Source: Gammaproteobacteria bacterium
GTDB lineage: Bacteria; Pseudomonadota; Gammaproteobacteria; S144-34
Length of the DNA stretch: 7,489 nt
Reading direction: 5' to 3'
NCBI GenBank assembly: GCA_015487895.1
Contig: WFOW01000047.1
Coordinates: 1-7,489 of the forward strand
The position numbers and the translations under genes are program-made. Shown one piece after another: positions 1 to 5,984 of the stretch. The notes under the pieces are model-generated. The model saw only the letters and a list, made by a program, of their open reading frames with translations. It made no database searches and had not been told where the DNA came from. How positions within the stretch are numbered: the stretch's first letter is position 1; each line of letters begins with the position of its first letter.

Positions 1-2451
1 CACGTAGCGGCGCGTGAGCGCCGCGCCGCCGAGCAGCACCGGGAGCGCCACACCCTGGCGGCGCATCTCCTCGAGGTTCTCCTTCATGATCACGGTCGAT
101 TTCACCAGCAGGCCCGACATGCCGACGGCGTCGGCGCGGTGCTCGCGCGCGGCCTCGAGGATGTTCTGGATGGGCTGCTTGATGCCGAGGTTGACCACCT
201 TGTAGCCGTTGTTCGTCAGGATGATGTCCACGAGGTTCTTGCCGATGTCGTGCACGTCGCCCTTGACGGTGGCGAGCACGATGGTGCCCTTCTCCTGGCC
301 CTCCACCTTCTCCATGAAGGGCTCCAGATAGGCGACGGCCGCCTTCATGGTCTCGGCCGACTGCAGCACGAAGGGAAGCTGCATCTGCCCCGAGCCGAAG
401 AGCTCGCCCACGACCTTCATGCCCTCGAGCAGGATCTCGTTGATGATCTCGAGCGGCGAGTGGCGCTCCAGGGCGCGCTCGAGGTCGGCCTCGAGCCCCT
501 GGCGGTCGCCGTCGATGATGCGCTGGCGCAGCGCCTCCTCGACGGTCCTGGGCTTCTCGCTCGCCGCCGTCGTCGCCTCGACGTCGCGGAAGAGCTCGAC
601 GAAGGCGAGCAGCGGGTCGTGCCCGGGCCGGCGGCGGTCGAAGATGAGGTCCTCGGCGGCCGCGCGCTGCGCCTCCGGGATGCGGTGCAGCGGCAGGATC
701 TTGGAGACGTGGATGATGGCCGCGGTCAGGCCGCGCTCCATGGCGTGGTGCAGGAAGACCGAGTTGAGCACGTGGCGCGCGGCCGGCTTCAGCCCGAAGG
801 AGATATTGGAGAGGCCGAGCAGGATCTGGCACTCCGGGAAGCGCTCGCGCAGGCGCTCGATGGCCTCCAGCGTGTGGATGCCGTGGCGGCGGTCCTCCTC
901 GGAGCCGGTGCAGATGGTGAAGGTGAGCGGGTCGAAGATGAGGTCGTGCGCCGGCAGCCCGTGGCGCTCGACCGCGAGCTCGTAGAGGCGTTCGGCGACG
1001 GCGAGCTTGCGCCCGACCTCCTTGGCCATGCCCGCCTCGTCGATGGTCAGCGCCACCACGGCGCAGCCGAAGCGGCGCGCCAGCTCCAGCACGCGCGCGG
1101 CCTTCTCCTCGCCGTCCTCGAAGTTGATCGAGTTGATGATGCTCTTGCCGCCGAGGAGCTTGAGGGCGGCCTCGATCACGGGCGGCTCGGTGGAGTCGAT
1201 CACGAGCGGCACCGTGACCTGCCCGCGGTAGCGCGAGACGAGCTCGACCATGTCGCGCCGCTCGTCGCGGCCGACGTAGGCCACGCACACGTCGAGGGCG
1301 TGGGAGCCCTCGCGCACCTGCTCGCGGCCGACGGCGACCAGGCCGTCCCAGTCCTCGGCCGCCAGCAGCTCGCGGAAGCGCTTCGAGCCGTTGGCGTTGG
1401 AGCGCTCGCCGATGGCGAAGACGGCGTTCTCCTGGCGCAGCGGCACGGAGACGTAGAGCGAGCTCACCGCCGGCTCCAGCCGGGCCTCGGGGCGCGGCCG
1501 CGGCGCGGGGTCGGGACGGGCGTCGAGCATGGCGCGGAGCGCCGCGATGTGCTCGGGGGTGGTGCCGCAGCAGCCGCCGATGAGCGCGACGCCGTCCTCC
1601 TCGACGAAGCGCCGCTGCCACACGGCGAGCTCGTCCGGCAGCAGCGGGTATTCGGTGCGCCCGTCGACCAGCATCGGCAGGCCGGCGTTGGGCATGACCG
1701 AGATGGGCCCCGGCCAGCGCTCGGCCAGGTAGCGCACGTGCTCGGCCATCTCCGCCGGCCCCGTGGCGCAGTTGAGGCCGATGGCGTCCACGCCGAGGGC
1801 GGCGAGGGTGGTGACGGCGGCGCCGATCTCGGAGCCGACCAGCATGGTGCCGGTGGTCTCCATGGTCACCTGCGCGAGGATGGGCACCTCGCGGCGGCCC
1901 GTGGCCTCGCGCGCGAGCTTGCAGCCGTTGACGCCGGCCTTGAGGGTGAGCAGGTCCTGGTGCGTCTCGAGCAGCAGCGCGTCCACGCCGCCCTCGAGCA
2001 GGCCGCGCGCCTGCTCGGCGTAGGAGGCCTCCAGCGTGTCGTAGTCCACGTGGCCGAGGCTCGCGAGCTTGGTGCCGGGGCCCATGGAGCCGAGCACGTA
2101 GCGCGGCTGCGCGTCGCTGCTCCAGCGGTCGGCGGCCTCGCGCGCGAGCGCCGCGGCGAGGCGGTTGAGCTCGCGGGTGCGCCCCTCGAGGCCGAACTCG
2201 GCCAGCACCACGCGGTTGGCGCCGAAGGTGTTGGTCTCGATGCAGTCGGCCCCGGCGGCGAGGTAGGCCTCGTGCACGCCGCGCACGAAGTCCGGGCGCG
2301 TCTCGTTGAGGATCTCGGAGCAGTTCTCCAGACCCCGGAAGTCGCGCTCGAGGTCCAGGTCGGCGGCCTGGATCTGGGTGCCCATGGCGCCGTCGGCGAG
2401 CAGCACGCGCTCGCGCAGGCGCTCGAGGAAGGGCGGACGTCGCGTGCCCAT
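1..2451 (-). CDS. metH: cobalamin-dependent methionine synthase, catalytic modules (3' end outside window)
   Basis: Transfers a methyl group from methyltetrahydrofolate to homocysteine via protein-bound cobalamin, making methionine in the cytoplasm. My reading of the minus strand from ATG at 2451 gives 817 uninterrupted residues to the window edge. Domains in order: homocysteine-binding barrel (about 8-310) with zinc ligands Cys228 (GLNCATGP) and Cys294-Cys295 (GGCCGTTPEHI); pterin-binding barrel (about 345-600) beginning GERSNANGSKRF at 348; four-helix cap (about 625-710); cobalamin domain with DVHDIGKN, where His734 is the expected lower axial ligand, then GMSGLLVKST. The wording of the pterin and cobalamin motifs recalls actinobacterial MetH more than E. 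coli MetH; this is from memory, not alignment. The gene lies 16 bases after the activation-domain gene, with no clear Shine-Dalgarno sequence, so translational coupling is likely. Whether the missing 3' end encodes another activation domain cannot be seen. Identity is very secure. Confidence 0.96.
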   Translation of the reverse strand, partial: MGTRRPPFLERLRERVLLADGAMGTQIQAADLDLERDFRGLENCSEILNETRPDFVRGVHEAYLAAGADCIETNTFGANRVVLAEFGLEGRTRELNRLAAALAREAADRWSSDAQPRYVLGSMGPGTKLASLGHVDYDTLEASYAEQARGLLEGGVDALLLETHQDLLTLKAGVNGCKLAREATGRREVPILAQVTMETTGTMLVGSEIGAAVTTLAALGVDAIGLNCATGPAEMAEHVRYLAERWPGPISVMPNAGLPMLVDGRTEYPLLPDELAVWQRRFVEEDGVALIGGCCGTTPEHIAALRAMLDARPDPAPRPRPEARLEPAVSSLYVSVPLRQENAVFAIGERSNANGSKRFRELLAAEDWDGLVAVGREQVREGSHALDVCVAYVGRDERRDMVELVSRYRGQVTVPLVIDSTEPPVIEAALKLLGGKSIINSINFEDGEEKAARVLELARRFGCAVVALTIDEAGMAKEVGRKLAVAERLYELAVERHGLPAHDLIFDPLTFTICTGSEEDRRHGIHTLEAIERLRERFPECQILLGLSNISFGLKPAARHVLNSVFLHHAMERGLTAAIIHVSKILPLHRIPEAQRAAAEDLIFDRRRPGHDPLLAFVELFRDVEATTAASEKPRTVEEALRQRIIDGDRQGLEADLERALERHSPLEIINEILLEGMKVVGELFGSGQMQLPFVLQSAETMKAAVAYLEPFMEKVEGQEKGTIVLATVKGDVHDIGKNLVDIILTNNGYKVVNLGIKQPIQNILEAAREHRADAVGMSGLLVKSTVIMKENLEEMRRQGVALPVLLGGAALTRRYV

Positions 2452-2467
2452 CGTCGCGCCGGGGCCC

Positions 2468-3337
2468 TCAGACGCCGAAGTAGCCGGCGTCCGGGTGGTG
2501 GACCACGATGGCCGAGGTCGACTCCTCGGGCCAGAGCTGGTGCTCGTCGCCGAGGCGCACGCCGATGCGGGAGGCGTCGAGGAGCTCGAGGATCTTGTCC
2601 TGGTCCTCGAGCCGGGGGCAGGCCGGGTAGCCGAAGGAGTAGCGCGCGCCGCGGTACTTCTGCTTGAACAGGTCCTCGATGGCGCGCGCGTCCTCGGCGG
2701 CGAAGCCGAGCTCGGCGCGGATGCGCTTGTGCACCCATTCGGCGAGCCCCTCGGCGGCCTCGGCGTTGAGGCCGTGCCAGTAGAGGTAGTCCTGGTAGCG
2801 GTCGGACTGGAAGAGCGCGCGCGCGTGGTCCGAGGCGCGCTGGCCGATGGTGACGAGCTGGAAGGCCACCACGTCCACCTCGCCCGATCCCGCCGGACGG
2901 AAGTGGTCGGCGATGCACAGCCGCCGGCCCTTGGCCTGGCGCGGGAAGACGAAGCGGCAGCGCTCGCGCCGCCCCTCGGGGTCCTCGTAGATCACGAGGC
3001 TGTCGCCCTCGCTGTTGCAGGGGAAGTAGCCGTAGACGGCCTGCGGCACGAGGATGCCCTCGCGCTCGCTCTCGCGCACGAGGCGCTGCAGGATGGGCTC
3101 GAGCTCGCGCCGCGCCCAGGCGCGGTACTCCTCCCTGGAGCGTCCCTGCGGCTTGTAGCCCCACTGGAACTTGAACAGCGCCGTGCGGTTGATGTAGGGC
3201 ACGACGGCCGGCAGCGGCACCCGCTCGATGCAGCGGCTGCCCCAGAAGGGCGGGGCGGGCACGGGGTTGTCGCGCCGCACGCCGGAGAGCGGGTGCGGCG
3301 GCAGGGCGCCCGCGGGCTGGATCGGCTGCCCGACCAT
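2468..3337 (-). CDS. stand-alone MetH activation (AdoMet-binding) domain protein
   Basis: This 289-residue protein corresponds to the C-terminal reactivation domain of MetH. In MetH that domain binds S-adenosylmethionine and permits reductive remethylation of oxidised cob(II)alamin. Visible landmarks: PPFWG at 29-33, FQWGYK at 57-62, VYGYFPCNSEGD at 101-112, VDVVAFQLVTIG at 154-165, and the AdoMet-binding RxxxGY motif as R232-YSF-GY followed by PACP, then LWPEES and HHPDAGYF at the C-terminus. I chose ATG at 3337 because GAGGGG lies 4 bases upstream; an in-frame ATG at 3391 would add 18 unconserved residues and run into the regulatory region. It is the first gene of the unit and precedes the catalytic metH by 16 bases, so the two proteins presumably act in trans. 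Residue 50 is Asn where I would align Asp946 of E. coli MetH. Thermotoga maritima is a known case of a separate reactivation protein (TM0269). Confidence 0.92.
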   Translation of the reverse strand: MVGQPIQPAGALPPHPLSGVRRDNPVPAPPFWGSRCIERVPLPAVVPYINRTALFKFQWGYKPQGRSREEYRAWARRELEPILQRLVRESEREGILVPQAVYGYFPCNSEGDSLVIYEDPEGRRERCRFVFPRQAKGRRLCIADHFRPAGSGEVDVVAFQLVTIGQRASDHARALFQSDRYQDYLYWHGLNAEAAEGLAEWVHKRIRAELGFAAEDARAIEDLFKQKYRGARYSFGYPACPRLEDQDKILELLDASRIGVRLGDEHQLWPEESTSAIVVHHPDAGYFGV

Positions 3338-3341
3338 GACG

Positions 3342-3347
3342 CCCCTC
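3342..3347 (-). promoter_or_regulatory. ribosome-binding site of the activation-domain gene
   Basis: On the minus strand GAGGGG sits 4 bases before ATG at 3337. It decides between this start and the in-frame ATG at 3391, which would lie within the putative operator region and has no comparable upstream motif. Confidence 0.5.
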
Positions 3348-3367
3348 AGTATGCGGCCGCCATGGCC

Positions 3368-3397
3368 TTGAATCAAACTCAAAGCTCTCACTAGAGT
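3368..3397 (+). promoter_or_regulatory. possible metR promoter
   Basis: TTGAAT at 3368-3373 and TAGAGT at 3392-3397, separated by 18 bases, each match four of six positions of the sigma-70 -35 and -10 consensus. Transcription would begin near 3404. Box 1 would overlap the -35 element and box 2 the start site, as expected for autorepression. The match is weak, and I could not settle on a convincing promoter for the opposite direction. Confidence 0.28.
3369..3381. promoter_or_regulatory. putative MetR box 1
   Basis: TGAATCAAACTCA matches the enterobacterial MetR consensus TGAANN(T/A)NNTTCA at every defined position except the tenth (C for T). It lies 31 bp upstream of the activation-domain start codon and overlaps a possible -35 element of metR, so MetR bound here could act on both divergent genes. 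The match was made by eye and binding is inferred. Confidence 0.6.
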
Positions 3398-3410
3398 TAT
3401 GAAAAACTCT
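3393..3410. repeat. perfect inverted repeat in the metR/metH intergenic region
   Basis: AGAGTT and AACTCT form perfect 6-bp arms around a 6-bp spacer. A further AACTC copy lies at 3376-3380, so the pentamer occurs three times in 34 bp (two direct, one inverted). The right arm overlaps MetR box 2. It may be an additional regulator half-site array or a by-product of the two related boxes. Confidence 0.6.
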
Positions 3411-3412
3411 CA
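3400..3412. promoter_or_regulatory. putative MetR box 2
   Basis: TGAAAAACTCTCA matches TGAANN(T/A)NNTTCA with the same single deviation as box 1 (C at position ten). It begins exactly 31 bp after box 1, close to three helical turns, so two MetR dimers could bind the same face of the DNA. It ends 17 bases before the metR start codon, where binding could produce autorepression. Confidence 0.58.
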
Positions 3413-3429
3413 ACACGTGGGGCGGGCCC

Positions 3430-4398
3430 ATGCGCATCGAGCTGCGCCACCTGCGCACCCTGGTGGCGGTGCGCGACTCGCGCACCCTGGCCGAGGCGGC
3501 GGGAAGGGTGCACCTCAGCCAGTCGGCGCTCTCGCACCAGCTGCGCGAGCTCGAGGAGCGCCTCGGGTGCGGGCTCGTGGACCGCGACCGGCGCCCGGTG
3601 CGCCTGACGGCCGCCGGCGAGCGGCTCGCCGCCCTCGCCGACCGCGTCCTGCCGCTGGTGGCCGAGGCCGAGCGCGACCTCGCGCGCATGGCCGAGGGCG
3701 AGACCGGGCGGCTGCACATCGCCATCGAGTGCCACTCCTGCTTCGAGTGGCTGCTGCCCACGCTCGAGGCCTACCGCGCGCGCTGGCCGGAGGTGGAGCT
3801 CGACCTCACGGCCTCCTTCGCCTTCGAGCCGCTGCCGGCGCTGCTGCGCGGCGACCTCGACCTCGTCGTCACCTCCGACCCGCAGGACCTCGCCGGCGTG
3901 GCCTACGAGCCGCTGTTCCGCTACCAGATGGTGCTGGTCGTCGCCCCCGGGCACCGGCTCGCGGGACGACGCTGGGCGCGGCCCGCCGACCTCGCCTCCG
4001 AGACCCTGATCACGTATCCCGTGGACGAGTCGCGCCTCGACGTCTACCGCCGCTTCCTGCAGCCGGCCGGCGTGCGCCCGGCGCGCCGGCGCACCTCGGA
4101 GCTCACGGTCATGCTCGTGCAGCTCGCCGCGAGCGGGCGCGGGGTCGCCGCCCTCCCCGACTGGGCGGTGAGCGAGCAGGTCCGCCGCGGGCAGGTGGCG
4201 ACGGTGCCCCTCGGGCCGCGCGGGCTGTGGGGCACGCTGCACGCGGCGGTGCGCGCGCCGGACGCGGCGCTCGCCTACGTGCGCGATTTCGTCGAGACCG
4301 CGCGCGAGGTCTCCTTCGGCCACCTCGAGGGCATCCGCCCGGTGGCGGAGGCGCCGGCGCCGGCGCGCCGCCGCCCGCGCAAGGCCGGCCGCCGCTGA
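3430..4398 (+). CDS. metR: LysR-family transcriptional activator of methionine biosynthesis, MetR
   Basis: MetR uses homocysteine as co-effector to control metE/metH and usually represses its own gene. The 322-residue protein has an N-terminal winged helix-turn-helix (about 1-60) with the LysR signature AAGRVHLSQSALSHQLRELE and LVDRDRRPVRLTAAGE. The effector domain carries MetR hallmarks: LHIAIECHSCFEWLLPTLE near 96-114, LDLVVTSDPQ, ASETLITYPVDESRLDVYRRFLQPAGV, and a GLWGTLHAAVR segment. These parallel E. coli MetR almost word for word (IAIECHSC, SETLLIYPV, SRLDVWRHFLQPAGV), as recalled. The last 20 or so residues are a basic Pro/Ala/Arg tail, probably disordered. The gene is divergent from the activation-domain/metH pair, the usual LysR arrangement for regulating a neighbour. 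The ATG at 3430 follows a G-rich GGGGCGGG stretch and aligns with the family N-terminus. Confidence 0.95.
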   Translation: MRIELRHLRTLVAVRDSRTLAEAAGRVHLSQSALSHQLRELEERLGCGLVDRDRRPVRLTAAGERLAALADRVLPLVAEAERDLARMAEGETGRLHIAIECHSCFEWLLPTLEAYRARWPEVELDLTASFAFEPLPALLRGDLDLVVTSDPQDLAGVAYEPLFRYQMVLVVAPGHRLAGRRWARPADLASETLITYPVDESRLDVYRRFLQPAGVRPARRRTSELTVMLVQLAASGRGVAALPDWAVSEQVRRGQVATVPLGPRGLWGTLHAAVRAPDAALAYVRDFVETAREVSFGHLEGIRPVAEAPAPARRRPRKAGRR

Positions 4399-4407
4399 GC
4401 GGCGGCC
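4387..4407 (+). terminator. GC hairpin at the metR stop codon, probable terminator
   Basis: Arms GGCCGCCGC (4387-4395) and GCGGCGGCC (4399-4407) are perfect complements, and the 3-base loop is the metR TGA stop codon itself. TTCT follows, a short and interrupted T tract, so the intrinsic terminator is imperfect. It lies between two convergent genes, where termination is expected. A second GGCCTT at 4413-4418 could pair alternatively with AAGGCC at 4381-4386. Confidence 0.5.
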
Positions 4408-4479
4408 TTCTAGGCCTTCTATCAATGGACGATGGTGTGACCTGACGCTCCCGGGCTCCTGTCCCCCGTCTCGGGCGGC
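4399..4479. other. convergent intergenic spacer metR / PagL-like gene
   Basis: These 81 bases separate two converging stop codons. Apart from the right arm of the metR hairpin I see no open frame with family features, no RNA gene, and no second convincing terminator for the minus-strand transcript. Confidence 0.6.
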
Positions 4480-5016
4480 TCAGTAGCGCACGCCGAGCTC
4501 GACGAGGAAGCCGCTCAGCCCCGGGTTGGCCTCGTAGAGGCCGGCATTGGACATGTGCCACAGCCCGGCCGCGGCGACGGCGCGCCGGCCCGCCGCGGCC
4601 ACGAGGGACAGGCGGTGGAAGAACTGGAAGGGGCCGCCGAGGTCGCGCCCGGCGAGGACATGCTTGCCGAGGAGCGCGCCCTGCAGGTCGTAGCGCAGCC
4701 GCAGGCGCCGGCCGAGCGCGTAGTCGAGCCCGGGTCCCGCCGCGGCGAGCGTCGTGGCCTCGCCGTCGCCGGCGAGCCGGCCCAGCGTCGCCCCCAGCAG
4801 CAGGCGCAGGCGCCCCGCGCGGTCGAGCGCGCGCACCGGCAGGTGCAGGGCGAGCGTGTGGCTGCGGAAGTCCTGGCGGTGGAAGGAGCCGTCGGCGCCG
4901 GCGTCGAGGGCGAGCTCGCGCCGGCCCGCCGCCGGGGCCGGGGCCGGCAGCAGCGCCGCTGCGAGTGCCAGGATGAAGGGCAGGGATGCGCGCACGAGCG
5001 GCTGCCGGGTGGTCAC
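4480..5016 (-). CDS. PagL-like lipid A 3-O-deacylase (acyloxyacyl hydrolase family), outer membrane
   Basis: PagL removes the 3-O-linked acyl chain of lipid A from within the outer membrane. Starting at GTG 5016 gives 178 residues. A signal peptide spans about 1-30, with a hydrophobic LPFILALAAALLP core and an APAPAA cleavage region. The mature part of about 148 residues shows alternating hydrophobic strands and ends in Tyr178, as expected of a small beta-barrel. The family signature HxSNAG is present as His154-Met-Ser156-Asn-Ala-Gly, followed by NPG. In Pseudomonas aeruginosa PagL the catalytic Glu lies 14 residues after the His; here that position is Ser168, although Glu173 follows nearby. 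The GTG start is preferred over an upstream ATG at 5091 because a perfect AGGAGG lies 6 bases before it, and the extra 25 residues would be an Arg-rich stretch ahead of the signal peptide. It lies 111 bases after apaH and may have its own promoter. Confidence 0.82.
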   Translation of the reverse strand: MTTRQPLVRASLPFILALAAALLPAPAPAAGRRELALDAGADGSFHRQDFRSHTLALHLPVRALDRAGRLRLLLGATLGRLAGDGEATTLAAAGPGLDYALGRRLRLRYDLQGALLGKHVLAGRDLGGPFQFFHRLSLVAAAGRRAVAAAGLWHMSNAGLYEANPGLSGFLVELGVRY

Positions 5017-5022
5017 GTTCGG

Positions 5023-5028
5023 CCTCCT
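5023..5028 (-). promoter_or_regulatory. Shine-Dalgarno sequence for the PagL-like gene
   Basis: A perfect AGGAGG on the minus strand lies 6 bases upstream of the GTG at 5016. It is the strongest ribosome-binding site in the window and fixes the start codon of this gene. Confidence 0.8.
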
Positions 5029-5069
5029 CGTCCGTCGTCGTTCTCGGTCGTTCCGGTTCCGCGCCCGTG

Positions 5070-5110
5070 GGCGTGTCGCGGGGCACGCCATACCGGCGGC
5101 CGGCGCCGCC
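5070..5110. repeat. two tandem GC hairpins between apaH and the PagL-like gene
   Basis: GGCGTG (5070-5075) and CACGCC (5084-5089) form a perfect 6-bp stem around an 8-base loop. GGCGGC (5095-5100) and GCCGCC (5105-5110) form a second 6-bp stem around CGGC. Both lie just downstream of the apaH stop codon. Neither is followed by a T tract on the minus strand, so they may be a processing or attenuating structure, a Rho-assisted terminator region, or chance in GC-rich DNA. Confidence 0.4.
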
Positions 5111-5127
5111 CGCCGCGAGGGACGATG

Positions 5128-5973
5128 CTACCAGCCGCCGGGGCGCTGCGCCGCCTCGCAGGGGACGGCGACGGGCTCGGCCGGCGCGTCGAGGCGCAGC
5201 CCGAGCAGGCGCCCGCCCCACACGCAGCCGCCGTCGAGGCAGACGGCGTCCGCGCGGCCCGTGCCGCCCGCGAGGCCGCCGAGCGTGGACCAGTGCCCGA
5301 AGACGATGCGCTCGCCGGCGCTGCGCCGCCCCGGCACCCCGTACCACGGCAGGTAAGGCGCCGGCTGCGTGCCCGGCGGGCCCTTGTGCCGCAGGTCGAG
5401 GGTGCCGTCCGGGGCGCAGTAGCGCAGGCGCGTGAGGCAGTTGACGATGAAGCGCAGGCGCTCCGTTCCCGCGAGGGCCGGGTCCCAGCGGGCGGGGCCA
5501 TCGCCGTACATGCCGGCGAGGAGCTCGCGCCAGCGCGGGCCGCGCAGCGCGGCCTCGACCTCGCCCGCGCGCGCCGCCGCCTCGGCCGTGTCCCACTGCG
5601 GGGGCAGGCCCGCGTGCACCAGCGTCCAGCCGAGGGTCTCGTCGCGGTGGAGCAGCGGGCGCGCGCGCAGCCACTCGAGGAGCTCGGCCGCGTCCGGTGC
5701 GTCGAGCACGTCTGCGAAGGTGTCCCCGGCGCGCGCGGGCGCGGCGCCGGCGGCCACGGCCAGCAGGTGCAGGTCGTGGTTGCCGAGCACGGTGACGGCC
5801 GCCTCGCCGAGGGCGCGCACGGCCCGCAGCACCCCGAGGCTGTCGGGCCCGCGGTTGACCAGGTCGCCCGTCAGCCACAGCCGGTCCCGCGCGGGGTCGA
5901 AACGCAGCCGATCGAGCAGCCGCCGCAGGGCGTCGAGCTCCCCCTGCACGTCTCCGACCGCGTAGACCGCCAT
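5128..5973 (-). CDS. apaH: bis(5'-nucleosyl)-tetraphosphatase, symmetrical
   Basis: Hydrolyses diadenosine tetraphosphate (Ap4A) to two ADP in the cytoplasm; in E. coli it also removes Np4 caps from RNA. The 281-residue length matches the E. coli enzyme (280). Calcineurin-type metallophosphoesterase motifs occur in order: GDVQG at 7-11, GDLVNRGPDS at 36-45, GNHD at 64-67, HAG at 120-122 and GHW at 226-228, supplying the expected Asp, Asn and His metal ligands. Family landmarks CLTRLRYC and FGHWSTLGG are also present. ATG at 5973 starts 11 bases after the apaG stop, so the two are almost certainly co-transcribed, as in many proteobacteria. No truncation or missing catalytic residue is seen. 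Confidence 0.96.
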   Translation of the reverse strand: MAVYAVGDVQGELDALRRLLDRLRFDPARDRLWLTGDLVNRGPDSLGVLRAVRALGEAAVTVLGNHDLHLLAVAAGAAPARAGDTFADVLDAPDAAELLEWLRARPLLHRDETLGWTLVHAGLPPQWDTAEAAARAGEVEAALRGPRWRELLAGMYGDGPARWDPALAGTERLRFIVNCLTRLRYCAPDGTLDLRHKGPPGTQPAPYLPWYGVPGRRSAGERIVFGHWSTLGGLAGGTGRADAVCLDGGCVWGGRLLGLRLDAPAEPVAVPCEAAQRPGGW

Positions 5974-5984
5974 CCCGGCCCGGG

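Noticed and set aside
139..2667. Very long plus-strand open frame (842 codons) opposite metH
   Set aside because: Its translation is dominated by Val, Leu, Ala, Glu, Arg and His in a low-complexity pattern with no domain motifs. It is the antisense shadow of the GC-biased metH codons.
3348..3376. TTGATT/CATACT promoter (17-base spacer) on the minus strand for the activation-domain gene
   Set aside because: Spacing is good, but the start site would fall about 4 bases before the start codon and remove the GAGGGG ribosome-binding site.
3338..3429. Cobalamin or SAM riboswitch ahead of metH
   Set aside because: The leader is far too short for a cobalamin riboswitch, and I see neither a B12-box-like sequence nor SAM-riboswitch helices.
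1866..3761. Minus-strand open frame of 631 codons spanning metH, the activation gene and the metR start
   Set aside because: It crosses the intergenic regulatory region and two well-supported genes in the wrong frame, and its product is Arg/Ala/Pro-rich without motifs.
3399..4445. Open frames on both strands overlapping metR
   Set aside because: metR itself matches its family over its full length; the overlapping frames are low-complexity by-products of GC-rich codons.
5017..5091. ATG at 5091 as the start of the PagL-like gene
   Set aside because: It adds 25 Arg-rich residues before the signal peptide, whereas the GTG at 5016 has a perfect AGGAGG at the correct distance.
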